Shown piece by piece: positions 1 through 8,052 of a stretch of 12,068 bases of DNA. The position numbers were made by a program, and so were the translations under genes. Each line of letters opens with the position of its first letter. Position 1 is the first letter of the stretch. The notes under the pieces are model-generated. The model worked only from the letters and a program-made list of their open reading frames with translations, had not been told where the DNA came from and made no database searches. This DNA is from JAKBCQ01 sp021807585 (GTDB lineage: Bacteria > Planctomycetota > Planctomycetia > Isosphaerales > Isosphaeraceae), in the NCBI GenBank assembly GCA_027325115.1, contig DAHWFG010000389.1, positions 1 to 12,068 on the forward strand. Reading direction: 5' to 3'.

Positions 1-527
1 TCCCAAACCGTCCCCTTCGCGATGTTGTTGATATATGTGATTTCCCATTGATTGGGAGAAAGCGTTCCCAATCCCGCGTCGGCGGCGACGGTTCGGAATT
101 GATCGAAATATCTCAGGAATTCGGGATAATTTTTATTAAAAGTCGGGTAATCCGATCCTCGTTTTCGCCAGTTGTAGAGAAAACGCGTGTTTTGCATCTG
201 AATCACGCGATCGTCTTGTTCGTGGACGATGAGAACTCTCGCGGCGCCGCCGTGAGGTAAGAATGATAACGAAGGCGTTCCCCATGGAATCTGATCGCCG
301 AATTTTTCATATTGATCGGGTAAATGGGGAGCGTCGTGTGCTTTGCTCCATCCTGGATCGGTTTGCTGGAACGATTTCCAGAAGAGTCCGAAATGCGCGT
401 TTGAAAATCCCGTGAGTCGTCCGAATTGCACCCCGATCGCGGTCTCATCCAAAGGCGGATTCTCGTAACGAGGAGATTCGCCGTTGGAATCGCATCGGGT
501 TTCGTCGGCCTCGCGCGATGTTTTCAA
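1..527 (-). CDS. TIGR04255-family protein, 3' end cut by window edge
   Basis: Reverse-strand translation is open from 527 down to the window edge (175 codons seen). Near the N-terminus it reads NPPLDETAIGVQF, and near the edge NQWEITYINNI followed by KGTVW. A middle stretch carries VIQMQNTRFLYNWRK. These match my memory of the TIGR04255 family, a sporadically distributed family of unknown function with an N-terminal PPL..V..GVQF block and an NQ.E.TYIN block; the function is not known to me. The frame has no ATG near its start. A stop at about codon -27 and a GGAAG placed 7 nt before TTG (525-527) make TTG the best start. The gene points away from the methyltransferase gene. Family assignment rests on remembered motifs only. 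Confidence 0.75.
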   Translation of the reverse strand, partial: MKTSREADETRCDSNGESPRYENPPLDETAIGVQFGRLTGFSNAHFGLFWKSFQQTDPGWSKAHDAPHLPDQYEKFGDQIPWGTPSLSFLPHGGAARVLIVHEQDDRVIQMQNTRFLYNWRKRGSDYPTFNKNYPEFLRYFDQFRTVAADAGLGTLSPNQWEITYINNIAKGTVW

Positions 528-745
528 AGCGACACTTCCGTTCGTTATGAATTTTGATGAATGGATCTCGGTTCGTCTCCTCGAATCGAGGTTCGATGGT
601 TATTCTAATCGGTCGGCAAACGGTCGGTCAATCATGTTTCGCGGGATCATCCCAAAGCTAAAAGCCACATCGCGTTAATTGTTTAGTCGACGGGTCGTCT
701 TTCGCGTCTTCTTGATCGATGTTATGATACTTACATTGCGTCCGC
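528..745. other. Divergent intergenic region
   Basis: Spacer between the leftward TIGR04255-like gene and the rightward methyltransferase gene; promoters for both should lie here. A direct repeat CGGTCGG occurs at 610-616 and 621-627, and a short hairpin CCTCG-AAT-CGAGG at 579-591. TATGAT at 723-728 resembles a -10 box for the rightward gene, but no convincing -35 box stands 16-18 nt upstream. If that box is used, the transcript would start very close to the GTG at 746. Neither promoter is established. Confidence 0.3.
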
Positions 746-2368
746 GTGATCAAAACGGTGAAAGATACACCGAGCGATATGCATTCCGAGGCGATCTTGG
801 AGCCCAATCCGATTCCTTTCCAACGGATCAATTCAGTGAAACCTACGCGATCGTATCTGGAGAAGCTTGTGATCGAGCGGGGCGTAACGCTCGATCAGGA
901 GGGGTTCGACCGGCTGTGGACATATCATCGTATGTTGCGCGAGGCGAACGCCGAGCTCAACCTCACGCGGATTCATAATTTTGAGAACATGGTGATCAAG
1001 CATTATGTCGATAGCTTGCTCGTTCTCAAATTCGTAGATCCCCCCGCGCCCCTATTGGATATGGGTTCGGGCGCCGGGTTTCCGGGAATCCCGATCAAGA
1101 TCGCCAGGCCCGATCTCGAAATGATCCTCGCCGAGCCGAGAGGGGCTCGCGTCGGCTTTTTACGCGAAGTGATCCGTGAACTCGGCCTCGAGCGGATCGA
1201 GGTCGTCGCAAGCAAAGTCGGTTCTCGGTTCGATCGCCCCTTCGCGTCGGTCGTCACCCGAGCCGTCGCGTCGATCCCCCTCACCCTCGAACGTATCGAC
1301 GCCTGTCTCGAACCGGGAGGTCTTGCCATCTTTATGAAAGGACCCGCGTGCGACGACGAAATCGACTCCGCGAACCGCGATTATCCCGGAAGGTTTCGCC
1401 TCGATTCCGATCACGCGTACACGATCCTGGGAACTCCCCACGAACGCAGGCTAGTCGTCTATCAAAAATCTACGGAACATCAAGTGAGCAAAAAAGACGC
1501 TTATCGGATTCATGATCCCGACGAATCCGTAAGCGACGACCAATCCGAAGCCCCCGATGATGATCGCCTTGAGCCCGTCGAACGCGACGCCGAATCGCCT
1601 CGGTTGCGTCCCTCCGACGTCGTCGAGATCGCGACCGAATTGAATCCGTATTTTCAGATGTGTGCCGATGCTTTAACTTCACGCGGAATTCGTCGCGGCG
1701 GGAAAGCGATCGTCGCGGGAAAGCGGATCGTCGCCGAGGTTCTTGAGCAGTTTCCCGAGCGTGTCGCGGCGTGGATCGGCGGCCCCGACGATCCTCCTCC
1801 TCCGCGCTCGGGGCCGGCGTGGCTGCGTGTTCGGAAGGGGCTTTTTGAGCGGCTCGACACCGTCGGCACACACGCTCCGCTCGTTTTGATCGACGTCCCC
1901 AAACCGACGATCTGGAGCGACGAGGAGCCTTGGCCGGCGGGTTGCACGCTCTTTGTTCCGTTCCAAGATCCCGAAAACGTCGGCGGCGTGATTCGATCCG
2001 CGGCGGCGTTTGGAGTCGCAAGAGTCGTGCTGATGCGAGAGGCTGCGAATCCGTTCCTGCCCAGGGCGATTCGAGCGTCGGGGCCGGCGGTTTTGCGCGT
2101 CGAGCTTTGCGACGGTCCGTCGATTCGCGCGCTTGAATCGACACGCGTTCCTCTGATTGCGCTCGCGACCGAAGGTCCCGAACTCGAAAGCGAGCCCTGG
2201 CCCGATCGGTTCGGCCTCGTCGTCGGAGTCGAAGGGCCGGGGCTTCCCGATCGATTTCGACGCGGCGCCAGGCGACGCATCGCGATCGAGCCCGGAGTCG
2301 AATCGCTCAACGCCGCGGCGTCGACGGCGATCGCGCTTCACTCGTGGAGCAAAAGCAAAAAATATTAA
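746..2368 (+). CDS. rsmG: RsmG 16S rRNA methyltransferase fused to SpoU/TrmH-type RNA methyltransferase
   Basis: A 540-residue protein with two methyltransferases. Residues about 35-242 are RsmG (GidB), which in bacteria makes m7G527 in 16S rRNA. Visible features are NLTRI with KHYVDSL (72-91), the SAM-binding LLDMGSGAGFPGIP (103-116), TRAVAS (171-176) and MKGP (197-200). Residues about 243-288 form an acidic, probably disordered linker. Residues about 290-535 are a SpoU/TrmH enzyme: a substrate-binding-like N-part, then three knot motifs, PENVGGVIRSAAAFG (409-423), VVGVEGPGL (492-500) and ESLNAAASTAIAL (519-531). This class 2'-O-methylates ribose in rRNA or tRNA; the target here is unknown. 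The two domains are normally separate proteins of about 200-270 residues. Start is uncertain: GTG 746 has no clear ribosome-binding site, and ATG 779 (residue 12) would also keep both domains. It converges on moaB. Confidence 0.9.
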   Translation: MIKTVKDTPSDMHSEAILEPNPIPFQRINSVKPTRSYLEKLVIERGVTLDQEGFDRLWTYHRMLREANAELNLTRIHNFENMVIKHYVDSLLVLKFVDPPAPLLDMGSGAGFPGIPIKIARPDLEMILAEPRGARVGFLREVIRELGLERIEVVASKVGSRFDRPFASVVTRAVASIPLTLERIDACLEPGGLAIFMKGPACDDEIDSANRDYPGRFRLDSDHAYTILGTPHERRLVVYQKSTEHQVSKKDAYRIHDPDESVSDDQSEAPDDDRLEPVERDAESPRLRPSDVVEIATELNPYFQMCADALTSRGIRRGGKAIVAGKRIVAEVLEQFPERVAAWIGGPDDPPPPRSGPAWLRVRKGLFERLDTVGTHAPLVLIDVPKPTIWSDEEPWPAGCTLFVPFQDPENVGGVIRSAAAFGVARVVLMREAANPFLPRAIRASGPAVLRVELCDGPSIRALESTRVPLIALATEGPELESEPWPDRFGLVVGVEGPGLPDRFRRGARRRIAIEPGVESLNAAASTAIALHSWSKSKKY

Positions 2369-2412
2369 TACGTGGATATAGTGATATAATCGCTTGAATG
2401 TATATCAAATAT

Positions 2413-2928
2413 TTATGTTTTGTTCGCTTCACGAACGACGTGCGCCAGTTCGGGGAGGATCAGGCGAGTCATCGCGAGTTCGACCGCGGCTTTGGAGCCG
2501 GGGGTGACGAAAACGACGAGTGAATCGATCAGCCCCGCGACGGCTCGGCTTAGCATCGCCGCCGCGCCGATCTCTTGAAAGCTGAGCATGCGAAAAAGCT
2601 CGCCGTAGCCGGGGAGGGGTTTGGTGAGAAGCGACGAAAGCGTTTCGAAGGTTTGATCGCGGCGGCTGATTCCCGTCCCTCCCGTCGCGATCACGGCGTC
2701 CAGTTCTTTAACATTTTTCCATATGAGGATTTGATCACGAATGACGCTCGGTTCGTCTTTAACGATCGCTCGATCGACGACGCGGTGTCCCGCGGCCTCC
2801 GCGAGCGAGACGATCAGCGATCCCGACGTGTCGGTCTCCAAGTCTCGAGTGTCCGAGATCGTGAGGACCGCGATCGCGACCGATCGGGGCGCCGCGGCGC
2901 GGTGTTCTTGAACGGATTCGCCGGTCAT
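2413..2928 (-). CDS. moaB: MoaB/MogA-type molybdenum cofactor biosynthesis protein
   Basis: A 171-residue single-domain protein of the MoaB/MogA family, which adenylates molybdopterin (MPT-AMP) ahead of molybdate insertion in the cytoplasm. Recognisable features are the opening strand AVLTISDTR with DTSG (from about residue 20), the ligand-binding IATGGTGISRRD (about 80-91), and TPGSKAAVELAM (142-153) followed by LILPELAHV. The chosen ATG (2926-2928) gives the usual family length and has GGGAG eight to nine bases upstream. The frame stays open to 3024, but that would add a Cys/Arg-rich tail not expected for the family. The gene stands alone; no other moa/moe gene is in the window. It converges on the methyltransferase gene with a 44-bp gap and no U-tract terminator in it. 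MoaB versus MogA cannot be settled here. Confidence 0.9.
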   Translation of the reverse strand: MTGESVQEHRAAAPRSVAIAVLTISDTRDLETDTSGSLIVSLAEAAGHRVVDRAIVKDEPSVIRDQILIWKNVKELDAVIATGGTGISRRDQTFETLSSLLTKPLPGYGELFRMLSFQEIGAAAMLSRAVAGLIDSLVVFVTPGSKAAVELAMTRLILPELAHVVREANKT

Positions 2929-3430
2929 TGTGCTCGCTCCCGACTCGTCGCCTCGCCTTCGACACGTTGTGCAATACTTAACGCCGTCGAAGAAGATGAT
3001 ACCGTCGATCGCGATCGAACCCAAGCAAGGCGATTTCTCGAAATCCGACGCGGAATCTAACTAATAAAATACAGACATTAATGAAAAAGTAATAGATTTA
3101 AGTGCAATAATATATCTGCCTATTTTACAAAATTTAAAGTTGTATCATTCAAAGTATTCGACATGAGCCGGCGTCGATTTTCCGGCGACGCGGTTCGCGG
3201 CGGATTTTGATTGTGAAGGGCGTTTTGGCTTCACGCGTCATGATACGGAGCGGCGGTTCGTTGAATTCGTAAGTTCCGCGAGGAAACCATTTGCTCGCTC
3301 GCACGGAATGGAAGAAGATTGCTAAAACTCCCGCGTCGCCTCGCGGATCGTGCTCGATCAAGCTGATGCGCCGATGCGGGGGTCACGGCGGAACGTCTTC
3401 AAACGAACGACCTGGAACGAGTGAAGCGAC
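2929..3430. other. Intergenic region with AT-rich island
   Basis: About 500 bp between moaB and the secreted esterase gene, transcribed away from each other. About 3057-3165 is sharply AT-rich compared with both flanks and is rich in TAAT/TTTA runs, as expected for promoters or nucleoid-protein binding. The moaB ribosome-binding site lies just upstream of its start. No RNA gene is recognisable. A small minus-strand frame (3149-3361) is listed separately. Confidence 0.4.
3149..3361 (-). CDS. Possible small ORF or gene remnant, unknown
   Basis: Reads 70 codons on the minus strand, including FFHSVRASKWFPRGTYEF and FNEPPLRIMTREAKTPF. Unlike the arginine-rich shadow frames elsewhere, its codons look like those of the real genes here and the composition is protein-like. 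There is no ATG at the start (TTG only), no Shine-Dalgarno sequence, and an in-frame TGA lies about 24 nt upstream. A remnant of a longer gene is therefore as likely as a working small gene. I do not recognise the product. It ends beside the AT-rich island. Confidence 0.25.
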   Translation of the reverse strand: MIEHDPRGDAGVLAIFFHSVRASKWFPRGTYEFNEPPLRIMTREAKTPFTIKIRREPRRRKIDAGSCRIL

Positions 3431-6388
3431 ATGCGACCTTTTCGGACGATCTGCGGCTTGCTCCTCGTATTCGCACTTCAGGCCGCGTCCTCCCGCGCGC
3501 AGTACGACGCCTGGCCGCGGTCGGGTTCGGTCTTTATCCTCACGACTCCCGAAGGCGCGGATTTGCCCGCGACGGCGTCGGTCGAGGGCTTTCCGCTGCT
3601 TATACGTTTCAATCAAGATAATTTTGATTTTCGTGAGGCGAAAGCCGACGGCTCGGACTTACGTTTCACCGATGCGAACGGGGTAATGTTACCATATCAG
3701 ATCGAAGCATGGGACTCCGTTCGCGGCGAGGCGGTCGTGTGGGTGAGGATTCCCAGGATTCGAGGGAACTCGCGGCAAGAACTGCGAATGTTCTGGGGAA
3801 AACTTGACGCGACAAGCGAATCGTCCGCCGCGGCGGTCTTCGGAGGGTCGAATGGATATATCGGCGTTTGGCATCTTGGCGATACCGTCGCCGATGAAAC
3901 GGCGACGCTCACATCGCGGAACGTTGATACGACAACGACGCGAGGAATGATCGGCAAGGGGCGTCGTCTCGCGGGGGGACAAGCGATCTCGGGTGGAGAA
4001 AAGATCGCCGATTATCCCGAGGGGAGCGCCGCGCACACGACGCAGGCTTGGTTCCGCGCGCGCCGCGCGAACGTCACGATCATCGGCTGGGGAAACGAGG
4101 GGGGCGGGCGGGGGAGTAAAGTGCGGATGCAACTCCGCGGACCAACGCATGTGCATATCGATAGCTTTTTTGCCGATGTCGACGCTCCCTTGCGATTACC
4201 GATGAATGAATGGAATCATGTGGTGTATTCATACGCTAACGACGAAGGAAAAATCTACATAAACGGGCGGCTCGAAGGTTCGGCTCGTCAAAAGTTGGAG
4301 ATCAAAAGCCCCGCTCGCTTATGGCTCGGAGGCTGGTATGACGATTTCGACTTCGAGGGGGATCTCGACGAGGTCCGCGTATCCAAGGTTGCGCGTTCGG
4401 CGGATTGGATAAGGCTCGAGTATGAGAATCAAAAGCCGATGCAAACGCTTGTCGGACCGATCGTTCGCAAGGGGGATGATTTCTCGGTTTCACCTTCTCG
4501 CGTGACGGTCGCCGAAGGGAAGAGCACGGCGATCTCGGCGCAGGCGGGCGGCGCTCAAAAACTCTATTGGATATTGAAGCGAAACAATCGTGAGAGCGTA
4601 GTCGCGGTTGATACGACGACGTTCCGGTTCGACGCCGGCCGAGTCGTCGGCGATGAATTCGCGTCGCTTCGGTTTCAAGCCGTTTATCCTCGCGAGGTCA
4701 AGGAACAAGAGATCGCGATATCGATCCAAGAAAAAATCGCCGAGCCCGAATTTCGTTTGACGGCGACGGAGAATTGGGACGGTCGAAAGCCGATCGAGAT
4801 CGTTCCGACGATTGTCAATCTCAAAACGATCAAGGCCGACGGAGCGGACATGTTGGGGTTCGACTGGAGCGTGTCGGGTCCCGCGGTCGTTAAAGAAATC
4901 GTTCCGGGCAAGCTCGTTCTCAAGCGATCGATGGGAAGCGGAACGCTCAACGTCAAGGTTGCCGTTCGTAACGGCGGCGCCGCGACGACAAGGTCGACGT
5001 CGATCCGGGTGACCGAGCCCGCGAGCGACGCGTGGGTTAAACGTAGACCTGGTGATTATGAGCGACCTCATGATCATCAGTTTTACGCGCGCGACGACGA
5101 CGGCTTTGGAACGCTCGTTTTTAGCGGTAAGCTCGCCGAGCACGCCGAATCGGTCTTCCTCCGAGTCTTCCAGGGGGACGAGCCGATTGTGAACGAATCA
5201 AAGCGTCCAGGGGCGGACGGGAAGTACGCGTTCTCGGTACGGATCAAGCCCGGACTCATAAAATACCGTGTGGAATTCGGCGCGGACGATCATGCGACAT
5301 ACGCCGCGAGCGACATCGTATGTGGTGATGCTTACTTGATTGTTGGTCAATCGAACGCGGTCGCGACCGATTTTGGTTCTGATGAATTGTCTCCGCGGGT
5401 GAACGAATGGGTCCGTACGTTCGGCTCGACCGACCGAGGTCCTGAGGGTTCGCGATTGAATCGCTGGTCCGCCGCGGTTGCGCGCGGCGACGACGGAGTC
5501 GGCGCGATCGGTTACTGGGGCGTGGAACTCGGCCGGCGCCTCGTTGAAAGCCGTCGTATTCCGATTTGTTTGATTAACGGCGCGGTCGGAGGTACTCGAA
5601 TCGATCAGCATCAACGCAATATTAATGATCCAGTAGATGTAAATACGATTTACGGGCGATTGTTGTGGCGAGTGCGTGAGGCGGGCCTTACGCATGGGAT
5701 TCGCGGCGTGATTTGGCATCAAGGCGAGAACGATCAGGGCGCCGACGGTCCCTCGGGAGGCTTCGGCTGGGAGACGTATCGCGATTACTTTCATGAGCTC
5801 GCCGCCTCGTGGAAGTCGGATTATCCGAACATACAACACATTTACGTGTTCCAGATCTGGCCGAAGTCTTGCGGGATGGGGGTGAACGGTTCCGACAATA
5901 TGCTTCGAGAGGTTCAGCGCACGCTTCCGCGCGATTTTTCACGAATGAGCGTGATGTCGACGCTCGGCATTCGCCCGCCCGGCGGCTGCCATTATCCCGC
6001 CGCGGGCTACGCCGAGTTCGCGCGGCTTCTCGCTCCGCTGATTGAGCGCGACGTTTACGGAGTGCGGTTCGACCGGAGAGTCGCCCCGCCGAACCTGCTT
6101 CGCGCCGCATACTCATCCGAGAAGAAAGATGAAATTGTACTCGAGTTCGATCAACCCGTCGTCTGGACCGATAAACTTGTAAGCGAGTTTTATCTCGACG
6201 GCGCCGCCGGCCTTGTGGTCGGAGGGGTCGTGGCGGACAACCGTTTGACGCTGCGACTTGGATCTCCCGTTCGCGCAAGCAAAATTACGTATCTTGATAG
6301 CGCGTCGTGGAATCAGGACAACCTGATCGTCGGTGTGAACGGAATCGCGGCGACGACGTTCTGCGACGTGACGATCGAGCCGAAATGA
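3431..6388 (+). CDS. Secreted DUF2341-LamG-sialate O-acetylesterase-like multidomain protein
   Basis: A 985-residue exported protein. Residues 1-23 form a signal peptide (Arg-rich start, LLLVFAL core, cleavage near SRA/Q). About 50-125 is DUF2341-like (FPLLIRF, ending LRMFWGK). About 140-335 is a LamG/concanavalin-type binding domain (WHLGD, WNHVVYSY, IYINGR, GDLDEVRVSK). About 350-530 looks like Ig-type beta domains. About 535-625 is another beta module. About 628-870 is an SGNH/SASA esterase (DUF303) of the kind that removes O-acetyl groups from glycans: nucleophile S641 in VGQSNA, block-II NGAVGGT (716-722), WHQGEND (762-768) and H854 in CHY. A C-terminal beta domain follows. The Asp normally three residues before the His appears to be Gly851. 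The ATG has only a weak GAGTGAAG-like ribosome-binding site. Likely role: trimming acetylated polysaccharide outside the cytoplasm; the substrate is unknown. It appears monocistronic. Confidence 0.85.
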   Translation: MRPFRTICGLLLVFALQAASSRAQYDAWPRSGSVFILTTPEGADLPATASVEGFPLLIRFNQDNFDFREAKADGSDLRFTDANGVMLPYQIEAWDSVRGEAVVWVRIPRIRGNSRQELRMFWGKLDATSESSAAAVFGGSNGYIGVWHLGDTVADETATLTSRNVDTTTTRGMIGKGRRLAGGQAISGGEKIADYPEGSAAHTTQAWFRARRANVTIIGWGNEGGGRGSKVRMQLRGPTHVHIDSFFADVDAPLRLPMNEWNHVVYSYANDEGKIYINGRLEGSARQKLEIKSPARLWLGGWYDDFDFEGDLDEVRVSKVARSADWIRLEYENQKPMQTLVGPIVRKGDDFSVSPSRVTVAEGKSTAISAQAGGAQKLYWILKRNNRESVVAVDTTTFRFDAGRVVGDEFASLRFQAVYPREVKEQEIAISIQEKIAEPEFRLTATENWDGRKPIEIVPTIVNLKTIKADGADMLGFDWSVSGPAVVKEIVPGKLVLKRSMGSGTLNVKVAVRNGGAATTRSTSIRVTEPASDAWVKRRPGDYERPHDHQFYARDDDGFGTLVFSGKLAEHAESVFLRVFQGDEPIVNESKRPGADGKYAFSVRIKPGLIKYRVEFGADDHATYAASDIVCGDAYLIVGQSNAVATDFGSDELSPRVNEWVRTFGSTDRGPEGSRLNRWSAAVARGDDGVGAIGYWGVELGRRLVESRRIPICLINGAVGGTRIDQHQRNINDPVDVNTIYGRLLWRVREAGLTHGIRGVIWHQGENDQGADGPSGGFGWETYRDYFHELAASWKSDYPNIQHIYVFQIWPKSCGMGVNGSDNMLREVQRTLPRDFSRMSVMSTLGIRPPGGCHYPAAGYAEFARLLAPLIERDVYGVRFDRRVAPPNLLRAAYSSEKKDEIVLEFDQPVVWTDKLVSEFYLDGAAGLVVGGVVADNRLTLRLGSPVRASKITYLDSASWNQDNLIVGVNGIAATTFCDVTIEPK

Positions 6389-6666
6389 AACGAACCGGCC
6401 GGATCGAAGCGATCGAGCCCCCGGCTCGAATCGAACGGCCCGATAACGACGAATGTTACGCGGCGGATTTCTCGTGATTATCGGCGAATGATAATATTCC
6501 GGTGTTTAGGAGTCCGGCTTGTTCGGCTTCCATTCGTCCTTGGAATCGCAAACTCGATCGGCTAATCGAACCTCCGCCGTGATCCTCTTGATTCACGATT
6601 CGACGACCCCGAGCCGACCAATATCGGCATATCGGCCATTGTAAGTACTGTGGAATTGAGGACGGC
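6389..6666. other. Intergenic region before the HD/YwgA pair
   Basis: Spacer of 278 bp. It holds a hairpin just after the esterase stop (listed separately) and the ribosome-binding site GAGG upstream of the HD gene start. No convincing -35/-10 pair was found. A minus-strand frame at 6456-6680 overlaps the HD gene start and resembles nothing I know. Confidence 0.3.
6413..6429 (+). terminator. Hairpin after esterase gene, possible terminator
   Basis: TCGAGCC-CCC-GGCTCGA forms a 7-bp GC-rich stem with a 3-base loop, 25 nt after the esterase stop codon. No U-tract follows, so it may be a terminator without a tail, an RNA-stabilising hairpin, or chance. Confidence 0.35.
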
Positions 6667-8052
6667 ATGGCGAAGTACATTCATGAAATTCGCGATTCTA
6701 TTCATGTATTTATTCGAGTGGATTCCGGGGAACGCGGTGTGCTTAACTCGCGGCCGGTGCAACGCCTTCGGCATATTCAGCAACTTGCGCTAACATCTCT
6801 TGTTTATCCCGCCGCGACGCACCGACGATTCGAGCATTCGCTCGGCGTTATGGAATTGGCGGGGCGCGTCTATGACGTGGTGACGAACTCGGATAACATC
6901 CACCACGAATCGGTTCGGAACATTGTTCCACATCTAGGTTCACCAGAGCGAGCTTACTGGAGGCGAGTTCTCCGGATGGCGGCGCTTTGCCATGACATCG
7001 GTCACCTGCCGTTCTCCCACGCGGCGGAACTTGAACTGTTACCTGAAGGCTGGGATCACGAACGGCTGACGGTCGATTTGATCCGAGGTCCGGAGATGGA
7101 TTCCTTATGGGCGCAACTCAAGATCCGGTCCGAGGATGTTGCAAAACTCGCCGTCGGCCCTAAGAAATATCGCGACGCCCCATTCTCCGACTTGGAGGTT
7201 ATTCTCTCGGAAATCATCGTCGGCAACGCTTTCGGTGTGGATCGCATCGACTACCTTCTTCGAGACTCCCACCATGCGGGAGTCTCTTATGGAAAGTTTG
7301 ATCACTTCCGCTTAATCGATACCATTCGAATACTTCCATCAATTGTTCAGTATGACGGGCGCGCCGAGACGTTATCGAAAACGGATTCTGATCCTACGAA
7401 TTCGGCGTCTCAGTCCATCAAAGTCGTAGAAGGCCCTCCGACGCTCGGGATTGACGAGGGAGGATTGCACTCGGCGGAAGCCTTGTTGCTTGCACGCTAT
7501 TTTATGTACACGCAGCTATATTTCCACCAAACCCGCCGTATTTACGACATCCACCTCAAAGAATTTCTCAAAGCCTGGCTGCCGGGGGGACGTTTCTCAA
7601 CGAATCTCGAAGATCATCTAAACCTGACGGATAACGAAGTTACTGCGGGGTTTCTCGCGGCCGCGCGTGATCCGAAGAGCCCGGGGCACGACCCTGCACG
7701 TCGAATCGTCCAGAGAGAACACTTTAAGCGGCTCTATCAACGGAACCCCGATGATGTCGCCGTCAATCCGGATGCTGCGAAGGCTATTTACAATGCGGCC
7801 CGAATCCGGTTTAATGAAGCAGACGTATACTACGACCGATATAAGGAGAAGGGCCGCTCGCTTGATTTTCCTGTCCGCGACTACGATGGCCGGACCGTAT
7901 CTTGTCTTTCACTATCCGAAACGATGAACAGAGTCCCGGTCGTCGCCGTGGATTACGTTTTCATCAGGCCGGATCTGCTCGCAGACGCGGATCGATGGTT
8001 GAAAGAGTCAAGGCCGACGATCATCGCGCCGAAGTCCGAGGAAAAGCTATGA
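6667..8052 (+). CDS. HD-domain phosphohydrolase (COG1078/YwfO, dGTPase/SAMHD1-like)
   Basis: A 461-residue cytoplasmic protein. The opening, RDSIHVFIRV then RPVQRLRHIQQL (29-40), is typical of the COG1078 family. Metal-binding HD residues are H56 in RRFEHSLGV, H109-D110 in CHDIGHLPFSH, and D192 in VDRIDYLLRDS. A later HSAEALLLARYFMY...YFHQT block (268-288) is also characteristic. Relatives hydrolyse dNTPs or other phosphorylated nucleotides (SAMHD1, dGTPases, bacterial YwfO); the actual substrate here is unknown. The start ATG has GAGG at good spacing. The stop overlaps the next gene's start (ATGA), so the two are almost certainly co-translated. The C-terminal third (about 290-461) is less familiar and may regulate activity or bind the partner. 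Confidence 0.88.
   Translation: MAKYIHEIRDSIHVFIRVDSGERGVLNSRPVQRLRHIQQLALTSLVYPAATHRRFEHSLGVMELAGRVYDVVTNSDNIHHESVRNIVPHLGSPERAYWRRVLRMAALCHDIGHLPFSHAAELELLPEGWDHERLTVDLIRGPEMDSLWAQLKIRSEDVAKLAVGPKKYRDAPFSDLEVILSEIIVGNAFGVDRIDYLLRDSHHAGVSYGKFDHFRLIDTIRILPSIVQYDGRAETLSKTDSDPTNSASQSIKVVEGPPTLGIDEGGLHSAEALLLARYFMYTQLYFHQTRRIYDIHLKEFLKAWLPGGRFSTNLEDHLNLTDNEVTAGFLAAARDPKSPGHDPARRIVQREHFKRLYQRNPDDVAVNPDAAKAIYNAARIRFNEADVYYDRYKEKGRSLDFPVRDYDGRTVSCLSLSETMNRVPVVAVDYVFIRPDLLADADRWLKESRPTIIAPKSEEKL

Noticed and set aside
1470..2341. Several long minus-strand open frames under the methyltransferase gene
   Set aside because: Arginine-rich translations with no motifs, antisense to a clear two-domain protein; shadows caused by the GC-rich codon pattern.
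2369..2412. Terminator between the converging methyltransferase and moaB genes
   Set aside because: Only weak AT pairing (AAATATT near 2358 with AATATTT near 2408) and no GC stem with a T-tract.
6456..6680. 74-codon minus-strand frame before the HD gene
   Set aside because: It overlaps the HD gene's ribosome-binding site and start, has no ribosome-binding site of its own, and its sequence is not family-like.
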